From Arcanobacterium_A hippocoleae_A (GTDB lineage: Bacteria > Actinomycetota > Actinomycetes > Actinomycetales > Actinomycetaceae): DNA of 64,000 nucleotides. Position 1 is the stretch's first letter. Each line of letters begins with the position of its first letter. This document shows, piece after piece, positions 40,201-49,198 of this stretch. Location: NCBI GenBank assembly GCA_040360365.1, contig CP136412.1; one strand, written 5' to 3'. Both the position numbers and the translations under genes were made by a program. The notes under the pieces are model-generated. The model was not told the origin of the DNA. It saw only the letters and a program-made list of their open reading frames with translations, and did not search any database.

Positions 40201-41456
40201 AGTAAAGAGAAATTAGCTGGTGCCGTATTTGAACTGAAAGGACCGAATCAGGAAATCCGTCGGATTGGAATGCAAAACTCCCAATCGATGTTCCTTTTGC
40301 GAATCTCAAACCCGGAAATTATACGTTAACTGAAGTAAAAGCCCCGAACGGTTATGAACAGCAAAAGGGACTCAGATGGACTTTCAAAGTGAAAGAAAAT
40401 CAAAACGGAGAATTAGTAGTAGCTGATTTTGCCGGTGCAGGCGTGCAGCAAATACCGAGTGAAGCTTGTAAGGGTGAACCGGGGCGTGCATTACACTGTG
40501 TAGATCTCACCAATAAACGTTCACCTGAACTGCGCTTAAAGAAAATTGATGCAGACAACCCTGATATTGCTCTTGCCGGTGTATCTTTCACTTTGCTGAA
40601 GAAAGATATAAGCGGAGATTATCTGCCTTATCTGCAAGGAGATAATAAGATATTCATTACCCGTCAAGACGGTACTTTGAATTTTCCGTTCCTGGCTGAA
40701 GGCGAATACCGGCTTACTGAAACAAAACCGATACCCGGCTATGCAAATCTTACAAAACCGATTGATTTCCGGGTTGCAAAAAATGCGCAGATTGAAGTTA
40801 CCACCGCGAATCAAAACTATAACAACGGCATATTAACAATCAAGAATCAAAAACAATCCGTGCCATTAGAATTTAATTTCCAAAAAATAATGAGCAGCAA
40901 TACGCAAGGAAACACATGTAATAATACCTTTGGCGTGCCTGTATCGGATGAATGCAAGATTCTGGTTGGAAACCTGAAAATGCAGATTACTGCGAAAAAT
41001 GGCGGGAAACAAGTTGCGCAAACATGGGATCTTGCTAATGATTGGAAAGAAAAAGCTCTCGGCGGGAAGCAAGAATCCGTGCTTGAATTTAAACTTCCTG
41101 CCGGGCTTGCAGACGGTGAATATATTTTGCGTGAAATTGAAGCACCAGCAGGATTTTTAGCCACTGAAGAAGAATGGACTTTAAGAATCGACAATACGGC
41201 ACGAACTGTATCTTGGGTGAAATCTCCGCAAGAAACAGTACTCTTGTTCAAAGATGGTGCTGATGCAAAGAATAGCGTGCCTTTGATTGTAAAAAATCCG
41301 CTGATCGAATATCCTGCATTACCGCTTACCGGTTCCTTTGGTGTGGCACCATTTGCTGCGGCTGCCGGATTATTGATGTGCCTTGCACTGATAATGTATC
41401 TGCGACGGAATGCAAAATCGGCGCGTTATGCCGGCGGGGATTTGCTTTTAACGTAA
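37268..41456 (+). CDS. Large LPXTG surface adhesin, probable pilus tip protein (two apparent 1-nt deletions)
   Basis: About 1,396 residues after repair. Signal peptide MKKFFGSVQRACLFCISFLM is followed by a large N-terminal region of beta-sandwich character without a recognised domain. Then come at least three SpaA/CnaB-type domains, seen as KLDETSKEKLAGAVFELKG, KKIDADNPDIALAGVSFTLL and RLTETKPIPGYANLTKPI. The C-terminus has LPLTG (41319-41333), a hydrophobic helix and basic residues. Breaks lie near 39298 and 40262; each is mended by one base (giving SFLRNSGGNGYETANIRYF and DWNAKLPIDVPFANLKPGNY). It is the last and longest gene of the pilus locus, as for tip adhesins. Its TAA stop lies within the first copy of the 31-bp repeat that follows. 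Confidence 0.85.
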
Positions 41457-42043
41457 GTGGTGGCGGAATCTGCTTGGGCTAACGTAAGTGGTGGCGGGAT
41501 TCGCTCTGACAACTCTTTACATTTTTCTTTGGGTTGGTGCGATGAAGCTGGTGTTTGTTCGGCTTGGTGGGATAAAAAGCCGGTAGTTGTTTGGCGGAAA
41601 GCGGTGTTTTTGCATAGATCAAGCTTGACCGCTGTGCAAAAACACCGCTTGGAACCGGCCAAACTAGACCCAGCTAACGCAACTGATGGCATAATCCTCG
41701 CAAGTTCACGTAACTGGTGGCGGAATCTGCTTGGGCTAACGTAAGTGGTGGCGAAATGGGTGGTTTTGTGTACGACGGGAGAGCCGTCGTTCCTTTAAGC
41801 CTGTGACCTGCGGTAACGTAAGCACTTTCGGAGGTTAAAATTACAGCCTGAGTTCTTGCCGCCAGTTACGTAATGAAAATGAGTTCCCGCCACCAGTTAC
41901 GTAAAGTTTTCTTCTTTTTGCCAGCAGTTACGTAACGAACCTGAGTTCCCGCCGTCACTTACGTAACGAATCTGGGTTCTTGCCAGCATTCCGAGGTCAT
42001 GTAAGCGGCGGAGTGCGGTGCTGGTGATTTCCGTCGTTAATTT
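41451..42043. repeat. Intergenic 31-bp repeat dyad, locus C (largest)
   Basis: Forward units ACGTAAGTGGTGGCGGAAT begin at 41451 and 41482, then, after an inserted element, at 41677, 41708 and 41739, spaced exactly 31 bp within each block. The core hairpin GTACGACGGGAGAGCCGTCGT follows (about 41770-41790), and then GTGACCTGCGGTAACGTAAG. Inverted units (GCCAGTTACGTAA type) lie near 41866, 41897, 41928 and 41959, again 31 bp apart. The right end GTGCGGTGCTGGTGATTTCC (42013) is shared with locus D. It separates the pilus locus from a convergent gene. Confidence 0.88.
41539..41674. repeat. Palindrome-bearing intergenic element, copy 2, inserted in locus C
   Basis: Carries a perfect 14-bp inverted repeat, GCGGTGTTTTTGCA (41601-41614) with TGCAAAAACACCGC (41635-41648). 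It shares its left end GCGATGAAGCTGGTGTTTGT and its right end CCAGCTAA with the copy at 31781. It interrupts the 31-bp array (41513-41676), which resumes in register afterwards, so it looks like an insertion. No ORF. Confidence 0.75.
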
Positions 42044-42074
42044 ACGCGGCGGATAAAGAATTGCGGAAAGTTAA

Positions 42075-42749
42075 CTAAGCCGAATTCTGATTCCCGGCTT
42101 TGCGGTTTCGCTTTGGAAGTGTTCGCAAAAGCTGCCAGCATATGTATGCTGCGAGAATGTCGGCAGGTAAGCCAAGCGTCAGTTTCATTATTCCCAGCCA
42201 TTGTGCGTGTCCGCCGAAATATAGCGGAATCTGCACGCTCAGACGTGCGGCGAAAATAAATGTCCAGACCCATGTGATTTGGTAGTAGCGTACCCGCGTC
42301 AATGCCCATTCTTGACCGTGCCGCCAGCGCGTCTTTTCACCCCGGAGATAGCCCAGCATAACTCCCAGCAGCGGCCAGCGCACCAGAATGGAGACAAGTA
42401 TTATGCTCCCGTAAGTCATATTTTTCAAGATGCTCACAAGAAATACGTTGACTGCCTGCCCGGTTTTCCATGCCACGAACACCGAAGCGGCCATCGTGAG
42501 CACACCGCTTAAAGCGGGCTTAACGGACAGCCTTTGAATCGCTCGCGCCGCAGCAAAAGTGCAGCACAGCCCGAATGCGATTAGTGCCGGCACGAGATAA
42601 TCTCCGGTTGTTATCAGCAGCACTACGAACGTGAGAGTTGGGATAACTGCTTCGAATACGGCTCTCCAGCCGCCGACAACGTTGAGAATATTGAAATCAT
42701 CCGCATTGAGGGCGTGGAGACCAGATTTTTTCGCAGAAGATTTCTTCAT
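42075..42749 (-). CDS. DUF3159 family membrane protein
   Basis: A 224-residue actinobacterial membrane protein of the DUF3159 family, with about five hydrophobic helices. Diagnostic stretches are GGWRAVFEAVIPTLTFVVLL, SGVLTMAASVFVAWKTGQA and the segment WTFIFAARLSVQIPLYFGG. Function unknown. The family is usually next to genes of OB-fold or dUTPase-like proteins, which are absent here. The 5' end overlaps a small upstream frame by 4 bp (ATGA), so the true start may be further upstream if a base is missing. Confidence 0.85.
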   Translation of the reverse strand: MKKSSAKKSGLHALNADDFNILNVVGGWRAVFEAVIPTLTFVVLLITTGDYLVPALIAFGLCCTFAAARAIQRLSVKPALSGVLTMAASVFVAWKTGQAVNVFLVSILKNMTYGSIILVSILVRWPLLGVMLGYLRGEKTRWRHGQEWALTRVRYYQITWVWTFIFAARLSVQIPLYFGGHAQWLGIMKLTLGLPADILAAYICWQLLRTLPKRNRKAGNQNSA

Positions 42750-42871
42750 GCCGGCAGCCGGCGGTGCTGCTTTTCGTGAGTGCCGACGGGGAGCGAGACA
42801 GTGTATATATCGTCAGTGCCGGGGCCGTCGGTATTTTTTACGGGCGAAACACTATTTGCATCGCTGTTCAT
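42746..42871 (-). CDS. Short ORF or N-terminal extension upstream of DUF3159
   Basis: The minus-strand ATG at 42871 has AAAGG about 6 nt upstream and reads MNSDANSVSPVKNTDGPG and YTVSLPVGTHEKQHRRLPA, 41 residues. It ends in an ATGA overlap with the DUF3159 start. Either a small coupled gene, or the real N-terminus of DUF3159 split by a missing base like those elsewhere in the window. No function recognised. Confidence 0.4.
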   Translation of the reverse strand: MNSDANSVSPVKNTDGPGTDDIYTVSLPVGTHEKQHRRLPA

Positions 42872-43003
42872 GTTCATCCTTTCCGGGAATGCTCACGGAT
42901 AAGCACTCGGCGCAGCCAATAGTTATTGCGGGTTTGACGTTTAATCGGCAAGTTAATTGGCGGTGTTATCGGCAGATTTATCGGAAATGTCCGCATATTC
43001 GTT

Positions 43004-43594
43004 TCAGTAGGCGAGAATTTCCCGGGCGCGGGTAAGGAGCGGCTCCAGCGCCTTGCGGTCTGTATGGTCGTATCCCTCCGCAATATGGTCAGCTACAGCT
43101 GCAGCCCACTCTCCGCGGCCGCGGTATTTCTGGATGCGCTTTGCAAAAATTTTGAGCAAAGTTTTCTCCACGGGATTCAGCCCCTCGTAGCGCACTCCGC
43201 CCTCAAGATAGAAATATGAATATTCGCCCTTTGCCATCTCGTTTTTCGTAAACGTGCGGGCAGCAGATTTCCAATCGCGGTCCGGATGCTGCGGGGTGCC
43301 GCCATTTGCCCACACGATTACTTTTCCGGTACCGAGCATCTTTGCTTTTTTGAGTAGAGATCGGAACGTCTTGAACCCGCGGATAATATGCATCCGCACA
43401 CCGGCTCCGTATATCACAAGATCGTATCCTGCAAGGTTAATAGATCCCTGACTCACGGCAGTACGCAATTCCTGCAGTGAGAAGATATCGGCATCTAAGC
43501 TCTCCGCAATCCAGCGTGCATATGTGCGTGAAAATCCGGTAATCGTGTTGTAAACGACGATGGCATGTTTTGCAGAATTGTTGGTCGTATTCAT
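43004..43594 (-). CDS. Flavodoxin-domain protein, protoporphyrinogen-oxidase (HemG)-like
   Basis: A 196-residue flavodoxin-fold protein. The FMN phosphate loop is the variant VVYNTITGFSRTYARWIAESL, and LAGYDLVIYGAGVRMHII and IVWANGGTP mark the other FMN contacts. Relatives include HemG and flavodoxins of unknown partner. No haem genes lie nearby, so a redox partner role is as likely as haem synthesis. It is upstream of DUF3159 on the same strand with a 130-bp gap, so possibly co-transcribed. Confidence 0.75.
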   Translation of the reverse strand: MNTTNNSAKHAIVVYNTITGFSRTYARWIAESLDADIFSLQELRTAVSQGSINLAGYDLVIYGAGVRMHIIRGFKTFRSLLKKAKMLGTGKVIVWANGGTPQHPDRDWKSAARTFTKNEMAKGEYSYFYLEGGVRYEGLNPVEKTLLKIFAKRIQKYRGRGEWAAAVADHIAEGYDHTDRKALEPLLTRAREILAY

Positions 43595-44268
43595 GTGTGT
43601 CCGTCCCTTGGCGCCGCATAGTATTTTTGCGACACTATTTCTCTAATATGCGTGTATCAAAAGCAAGAATATATCTTAAACCGTGTCAATTGGGAATTTT
43701 GGGCAAGTAATTTTAGCGACACTTTTGTTTCTTATTTATTTTTTACTGCAGTTTTCCGCTGATGACGCAGCGGAACATCGGGCTTATTGGCGTTTGGAGA
43801 CTGATGATTGCTGTGATTCATTGGTGTTTCATGCGGATTTCGCAGGAAGGTTTTCCGGAGTTGCTGCCGCAAGGGGCGGAATGTTTTTGGAGCGGCAGGA
43901 TTAACCAAACTAAAAGGGACGGAGTATTGGGCGGTGCTAACTGGATTAAAGGGGAACCGGACTCGGGAATAATGCCCGCTGTGACGTATTTTTCCGCTTC
44001 TTCCTTGTATGCTTGCGTGAGACGGGGCTAGAGTTTCCATTTCGGCAATGGAGTGCGGAGCAGGTGAATCGAGTATGCCGGTTTTTAGCTTTTAGATGCT
44101 GGGGTGCTGGGATGTTGGGGTGCTGGAGTGCGGTGCATGCGGTGTATGCAGTCCATACGGTAAGTATGCCGCGGTTTCGAATATTAAAGCCGGATTCGCT
44201 GCCGGGTGTGCGCTTTTCTGACATGCCGATGCGGCTTGCGGTGCGATAGTGAGTTTGTCGCTAGAATC
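43595..44268. other. Gap between the flavodoxin and fucU
   Basis: No convincing gene. Frames of 73-92 codons on both strands overlap, have no ribosome sites and match nothing I know. Short near-repeats GCGACACTTTT / GCGACACTATTT occur at about 43627 and 43713, flanking the flavodoxin promoter region. GGTGCTGG motifs cluster at 44098-44130. Confidence 0.45.
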
Positions 44269-44340
44269 GACGCAAAGTTCAACGCAGAATTTGATGCGGA
44301 ATTTGATATAAAGTTCGACGTAAAGTTCGACGCAGAGAGG
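44269..44340. repeat. Six tandem 12-bp repeats immediately upstream of fucU
   Basis: Six units in exact 12-bp register: GACGCAAAGTTC, AACGCAGAATTT, GATGCGGAATTT, GATATAAAGTTC, GACGTAAAGTTC, GACGCAGAGAGG. A weaker seventh may precede them (44257-44268). The last unit contains the fucU ribosome site. They lie in the probable 5' leader of the mRNA or in the promoter. Confidence 0.75.
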
Positions 44341-44348
44341 GAAATATA

Positions 44349-44771
44349 ATGCTGTATGGAGCAATGACGCATCCGGAATTGCTGCGTGCTTTGGCAGCTG
44401 CGGGGCATGGAGCAAAAATTCTGATTGCCGATGGGAATTATCCGTATTCGGTGGCGGCGCCGCCGCGCTGTGAGCGGATTTCACTCAATTTAGCGCCAGG
44501 TATGCTCACGGTGATGGATGTGCTGAACGTACTGAAAAACACCATTCCGATTGAAGCTGCCGCAATCATGGTGCCGGCGCCGGGAGGTCCGCCGCTTGAC
44601 CCGCAAGTTCATTCTGATTATCGGAATGCGCTGCCGGGAGTCGAGTTTCGTGAGATTGACCGTTTTCGGTTTTATGAGGAAGCAGCTGATGATTACGTGG
44701 CTGTGTTGATTGCTACAGGGGATCAGCGCCTGTATGCCAATATCATTCTCACAATCGGTGTGCGCAGCTGA
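44349..44771 (+). CDS. fucU: L-fucose mutarotase (RbsD/FucU family)
   Basis: A 140-residue RbsD/FucU protein that interconverts fucose anomers, delivering the form used by fucose isomerase. Family motifs are present: MTHPELLRALAAAGHGAKIL with the catalytic His, IADGNYPYS and the C-terminal GDQRLYANIILTIGV. GAGAGG precedes the ATG. Fucose, not ribose, is inferred from the adjacent fucI, fucK and fucA. It is separated from fucI by a terminator, so it has its own transcript. Confidence 0.9.
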   Translation: MLYGAMTHPELLRALAAAGHGAKILIADGNYPYSVAAPPRCERISLNLAPGMLTVMDVLNVLKNTIPIEAAAIMVPAPGGPPLDPQVHSDYRNALPGVEFREIDRFRFYEEAADDYVAVLIATGDQRLYANIILTIGVRS

Positions 44772-44817
44772 CTGTAAAATAACGCCAACGTGTGAGCGCA
44801 TGACACGCCGCTGGTTC

Positions 44818-44880
44818 AAACTTCCTGCGAAGATTTATCCATAATTTCAGGTTTTCTTCTTCGCGGGAAGTTTCTTTTCT
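44818..44880 (+). terminator. Terminator between fucU and fucI
   Basis: AAACTTCCTGCGAAG (44818-44832) pairs with CTTCGCGGGAAGTTT (44859-44873) with one G-T wobble, followed by CTTTTCT. The 26-nt loop is long for a terminator. Confidence 0.65.
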
Positions 44881-44990
44881 GCTTTTATCTGTGAAAACAG
44901 TACTTTTTCCGTATGGGATGAGGTACGATTAAGAGCGTAAACCGCCGCAGGATTTCAAGATATTTTCCGCAGAGTCTTGTGCGCACGTCT

Positions 44991-45011
44991 TGTTAGCGCT
45001 AACGTTATAGT
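44991..45011 (+). promoter_or_regulatory. LacI-type operator overlapping the fucI promoter
   Basis: TGTTAGCGCTAACG (44991-45004) is a near-perfect palindrome with the central CG and flanking AGCGCT typical of LacI/CcpA/GalR sites. TATAGT at 45006-45011 is the likely -10, so bound repressor would block polymerase. The best candidate regulator is the LacI protein at 49414. Confidence 0.75.
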
Positions 45012-45062
45012 GTAGAGCTATTGATGTGGCGATGCTGCCACCGAAAGAACGAAGGGGTTCAG

Positions 45063-46831
45063 ATGTCAAATCATCCAGTAATTGCAATCCGTCCGATTAT
45101 CGACGGCAGACGCCGCGGCGTGCGCGAATCACTTGAAGACAAAACAATGGAGATGGCGCATGCTGCAGCTGCATTAATTACTGCAAATCTGCATTATACC
45201 GACGGTAAGCACGTAGAATGCGTAATTGCTGACAGTACAATCGGGCGTGCCGGCGAAGCTGCGAAAGCGCAAGAAAAGTTTAATAAATACAATGTTGCCG
45301 GTGAGCTTACCGTTACCCCTTGCTGGGATTACGTCACCGAAGTTATTGATCTCAACCCCGAATCCAACATGCAATCTGGGGAATAAACGGCACGGAGCGG
45401 CCGGGCGCCGTCACACTGGCAGCAGCAATGGCAGCCTACGCGCAGTTCGGTATCCCCGCATTTGGGATTTACGGTCACCATGTGCAAGACGCCGATGATT
45501 CACAAATCCCGGCAGAAGTCGCGGAAAAGATTCTGCGCTACGCCCGGGCGGTGATAGCCGTCGGCGAACTCAAAGGAAAAACTATCTGCAAATGGGATCG
45601 CAGTGCATGGGAATCGCCGGGTCAATGGTAGATCGGCACTTCTTTTGCGAATACCTCGGATTAGGTGTCGAGTCAATCGATATGATTGAAATTGATCGGC
45701 GCATTAACTTCGGTATTTACGATCCCGACGAATATAAAAAGCCCGTGCATGGGTGGCGGAAAAGCTTACCGAAGGCGATGATATCGTCAACGTTCCGGAA
45801 AATTTCTTGAACGAAAAGACCCGCGAAGAACAGTGGGATTATGTAACGAAGATGGTAATTGTGGCTCGCGATCTGCTTACAGGCAACCCAAAACTTGCGC
45901 AGCTCGGTTTTGCGGAAGAAGCGGCCGGACACAACGCAATCGCCGGCGGATTTCAAGGGCAGCGGCAATGGACTGATTACAAGCCGAACGGCGATTTGAT
46001 GGAAACCCTGCTTAACACGACATTCGATTGGAACGGCGCGCGCGAACCTATCACATTCGCTACCGAAAACGATACTCTCAACGGAGCCGCGATGCTCCTG
46101 AACTATCTTCTCACCAACCGAACTCAAATGTTCTCTGACGTGCGCACATACTGGTCTCCTGAAGCAGTCAAACGCGTAACAGGATTCGATCTTTCCGCTC
46201 TTAACGTTGATGGGTTCATTGACCTGCGCAACTCTGGAGCGACTACACTTGATGCCGCAGGTGCAATGACCGACGCGGACGGCCGCCCTGTGATGAAGCA
46301 CTGGTGGGACGTAACCGAAGCGGATATCGATGCTGCTTTGAACGCCGCCACTTTCCATCCCGCCAATAAGCAGTACTTTCACGGCGGCGGATATTCCACG
46401 CATTTCTCCACCCGCGGCGGAATGCCGATGACGATGGTGCGCATTAATCTTGCGGCCGGACAAGGGCCGGTAATGCAGATAGCGGAAGGCTGGAGCCTTG
46501 AAATCAGTAAAGAAGCAGAAAAGACAATTGCTGACCGCACCGATCCGGCATGGCCAACCACGTTTTTGTGCCGCGGCTGACCGGCGAAGGCGCTTTCACT
46601 TCCACATACGATGTGATGGCAAATTGGGGCGCCAACCACGGCGCAATCGGATATGGGCATTTCGGGGCAGATATGCTTACTCTTGCCGCGATGCTGCGGA
46701 TTCCCGTGAACATGCACAACGTCAGCTCCGCAGATATTTTCCGTCCGCGTGCGTGGTCGCTCTTCGGAACCAGCGATTTGGAAAGTGCTGATTACCGTGC
46801 CTGCGCGAGCTACGGACCGTTCTTTAAGTAA
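45063..46831 (+). CDS. fucI: L-fucose isomerase (four apparent 1-nt deletions)
   Basis: FucI converts L-fucose to L-fuculose. ATG 45063 has GAAGGGG upstream and begins MSNHPVIAIRPIIDGRRRGV. Four breaks (near 45373, 45587, 45749 and 46560) are each mended by one added base, which restores AIWGINGTERPGAV, GKTYLQMGSQCMGIAGSMVD, KARAWVAEKLTEG and the C-terminal half RLTGEGAFTSTYDVMANWGA. The repaired protein has 590 residues, close to the 591 of E. coli FucI, which supports the repairs. Metal-site regions (Glu in GHNAIAGGFQGQRQW, Asp in YDPDEY) are present. It starts the fucI-fucK-fucA run. Confidence 0.92.
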
Positions 46832-46845
46832 AGTTAGCAGATACT

Positions 46846-48267
46846 ATGGCATCATTACATGTCCTCGCCATCGATATGGGAAGTTCCGCAATCCGTGCAA
46901 TCCTCGGCACATGGGAAAGAAACACCCTTGTACGTCGGGAAATACTGCGGGTCCCGCATCAAGTATCCGGTACTGATTTGTGCTGGAATCTTGACGCGAT
47001 ATCATCAGCTGCGCGCAATGCAGTGATGAAAGCGCTGAAAATTCTTGGCCGGCTCCCCGACGGCGTAGGCGTGTGCGGCTGGGGAGTTGATTTCGTCGGC
47101 GTAGACAGTGCAAACTCTCCTGTTACCCCAGCTCGGGCGTATCGCGGCTCTCACGGAGCGCGCGGCAGGGCGGCATTAACAATGAGCGATTGGGAAGCAT
47201 TTACGCTCTCAGGTGTGTACCCGCAGGATATTAACTCAATATATCAACTCGCGGGTTTACAGCTTGCAGATGCGCGCTGGTTTTCCAACTCGCAGCATAT
47301 CGAGTTTTTACCGGATTGGACAGCGCGGGATTTAGCGACGGCAAGCTACGGTTCCTTTACCAAAAGACACGAGGTACCTCCGTGGACTTCTCTCGGGGTG
47401 GGATCCACGGCAGGATTTATCTCCGCAGATCGAAAGGCAATCGTTGGACCATGGGAAAGCATTGGTCTTAGTCCGGCAATCGTTCCTCCAATAGCGCCGG
47501 AGCTGACTATTGCTGCGGAACGCGGCCGGATGGCGATTATCCGCGCCGGATCGCACGATACTGCATGTGCTGCACATTCGCTGGGAAGCGGCTATGCGGG
47601 ACTGTTTATCTCCTGCGGTTCCTGGGCGGTCGCCGGGGCAATCACACCCAATCCCGTCGTTACGAAAGAAGCATTTGCGGCGGGAGTGACAAACGAAGCT
47701 GCTGCCGCGGGGAAGAACCGTGCACAGGTAAATCTCACGGGGATGTGGCTGGTGCAAGAATGCCGCCGCGAATGGGGGCGGCAAGGCTGGAATCCCAGCT
47801 ATGCTGAGCTTAATGCACTGACATTTGCTGCGGCAGTTCCCGACGGGGTGCTCGATGTGGGCCACCCGGACCTGGTTTCACCCGGTGATATGCCGAAGAA
47901 AATTACCCGCCTAGCAGCCCGGCAGCTCGGGGTGAAAGCGGAAACACCCGGTGAGATTTTGGCGCTTGCACACCGCTCAGTTGCGGCAGCAAGCGCCCGC
48001 GCGATTCAGAATCTGCGCCGAATTTGCGGTGCAAACGGCGATGTGGCGATTGTGGGCGGCGGGGTAAGAGATCCCTATCTGATTCAGGCAATGAAAGATG
48101 AATTGGGTGAAATTATTATTGGGGATCCGGAAGCGTCTGCACTGGGGAATCTCACTGCGCAGCTTATTACGCTCGGAGTTCCGGAGCAAAAGCTTGCTGC
48201 ATGGCGGCAGGCGCGGGAGCGGAGAGTACAGACGTCGGCGGAAATGGATGCAGGCGTCATCGCCTGA
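46846..48267 (+). CDS. fucK: L-fuculokinase (FGGY family)
   Basis: A 473-residue FGGY-family sugar kinase, 14 bp after fucI. It has the N-terminal phosphate loop LAIDMGSSAIRAILG, the catalytic Asp in VCGWGVDFVGVDS, and the C-domain ATP site SHDTACAAHSLGSG...LFISCGSW plus DVAIVGGGVRD. It resembles rhamnulokinase as much as FucK, but the isomerase and aldolase on either side are of the fucose type, so L-fuculose is the expected substrate. Confidence 0.88.
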   Translation: MASLHVLAIDMGSSAIRAILGTWERNTLVRREILRVPHQVSGTDLCWNLDAISSAARNAVMKALKILGRLPDGVGVCGWGVDFVGVDSANSPVTPARAYRGSHGARGRAALTMSDWEAFTLSGVYPQDINSIYQLAGLQLADARWFSNSQHIEFLPDWTARDLATASYGSFTKRHEVPPWTSLGVGSTAGFISADRKAIVGPWESIGLSPAIVPPIAPELTIAAERGRMAIIRAGSHDTACAAHSLGSGYAGLFISCGSWAVAGAITPNPVVTKEAFAAGVTNEAAAAGKNRAQVNLTGMWLVQECRREWGRQGWNPSYAELNALTFAAAVPDGVLDVGHPDLVSPGDMPKKITRLAARQLGVKAETPGEILALAHRSVAAASARAIQNLRRICGANGDVAIVGGGVRDPYLIQAMKDELGEIIIGDPEASALGNLTAQLITLGVPEQKLAAWRQARERRVQTSAEMDAGVIA

Positions 48268-48437
48268 CTTTGATGAGCGCTGCCGCGGATGCCGGGACGG
48301 TGCCAGTGTAATGCGTGCGCGAGGACGGCAGACAAACAGCAGTACTTTCAAAAAACAAGCTTTTCAGGCAAGCTTTGCAGACGAACTTTGCAAACAAGCT
48401 TTGCAAATGAACTTAAGAAACGGGAAAGGGAAGATAA

Positions 48438-49088
48438 ATGGAACTAACAGATTGGAAACTTCGCGAAGAAATCTGCGAAATCGGGAGAAAAGTTTGGCAA
48501 ACAGGAATGGTTGCCGCAAATGACGGGAACATTTCGTACCGTTGCAGCGACGGTACAGTGCTGTGCACTCCCACCGGAGTATCGAAAGGGGCGTTGACTC
48601 CGGAAGCTATTTGCCGTGTAGATATTGCTGGAAAGCCGCTTGAAGAGTTTGCCGGTTTTCAAGTATCAAGCGAAGTAAAGGTCCATCTGCGTCTATATAA
48701 AGAGAATGCGGATGTGCGTGCCGTCGTCCACGCGCACCCGCCGTATGGTACAGCTTTTGCTATTGGCGGAAAGCCGATTATCTCGAAGATGCTGCCGGAA
48801 AATATTATCGCGATGCCGGAAATTCCAGTTGCTCCGTATGCGACGCCGTCAACATCTGAATTAGCAGATAATATTGCCCCATTTGTACATGATTATTCAT
48901 GCTGTCTGATGGAAATGCATGGAGCTATTGCATGGGGAACAAGCCTGTTGGCAGCTTTTCAAGCGATGGAACGCCTTGAGTACACGGCAAAACTGACTGC
49001 AATTACGGCGCAGCTGGGATTTACCCGCGAGCTTGCTGCGGCCGAAATTCAAAAACTCATTGGAATGCGGGCGCAATACGGGCTTTGA
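48438..49088 (+). CDS. fucA: L-fuculose-1-phosphate aldolase (class II)
   Basis: A 216-residue zinc aldolase of the AraD/FucA family. It should split fuculose-1-phosphate into dihydroxyacetone phosphate and L-lactaldehyde. ANDGNISYR, TPTGVSKG, SSEVKVHLRLY (catalytic Glu) and VVHAHPPYGTAFA (zinc His pair) are present, with the third zinc His in EMHGAIAWG. AAAGGGAAGAT lies before the ATG. A lactaldehyde reductase or dehydrogenase gene is not in this window. The gene ends shortly before a strong hairpin. Confidence 0.92.
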   Translation: MELTDWKLREEICEIGRKVWQTGMVAANDGNISYRCSDGTVLCTPTGVSKGALTPEAICRVDIAGKPLEEFAGFQVSSEVKVHLRLYKENADVRAVVHAHPPYGTAFAIGGKPIISKMLPENIIAMPEIPVAPYATPSTSELADNIAPFVHDYSCCLMEMHGAIAWGTSLLAAFQAMERLEYTAKLTAITAQLGFTRELAAAEIQKLIGMRAQYGL

Positions 49089-49198
49089 TTCCCGCAAATC
49101 GCTTCGCGATTGGGACCGGCTTTTACCCGCGCGATATTGTGCGGGCGCAATATCGGTTCAAAGTCTGCTGGTGCGAAGTCTGCTGGTGCGAAGTCTCG

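Noticed and set aside
41451..41990. CRISPR array
   Set aside because: The period is regular, but the repeats are imperfect, the 12-bp intervals are too short and partly conserved, the two arms are inverted around a core, and no cas gene is present.
43762..44031. 89-codon ORF before fucU
   Set aside because: Overlaps other frames of similar length, no ribosome site and no similarity to known proteins.
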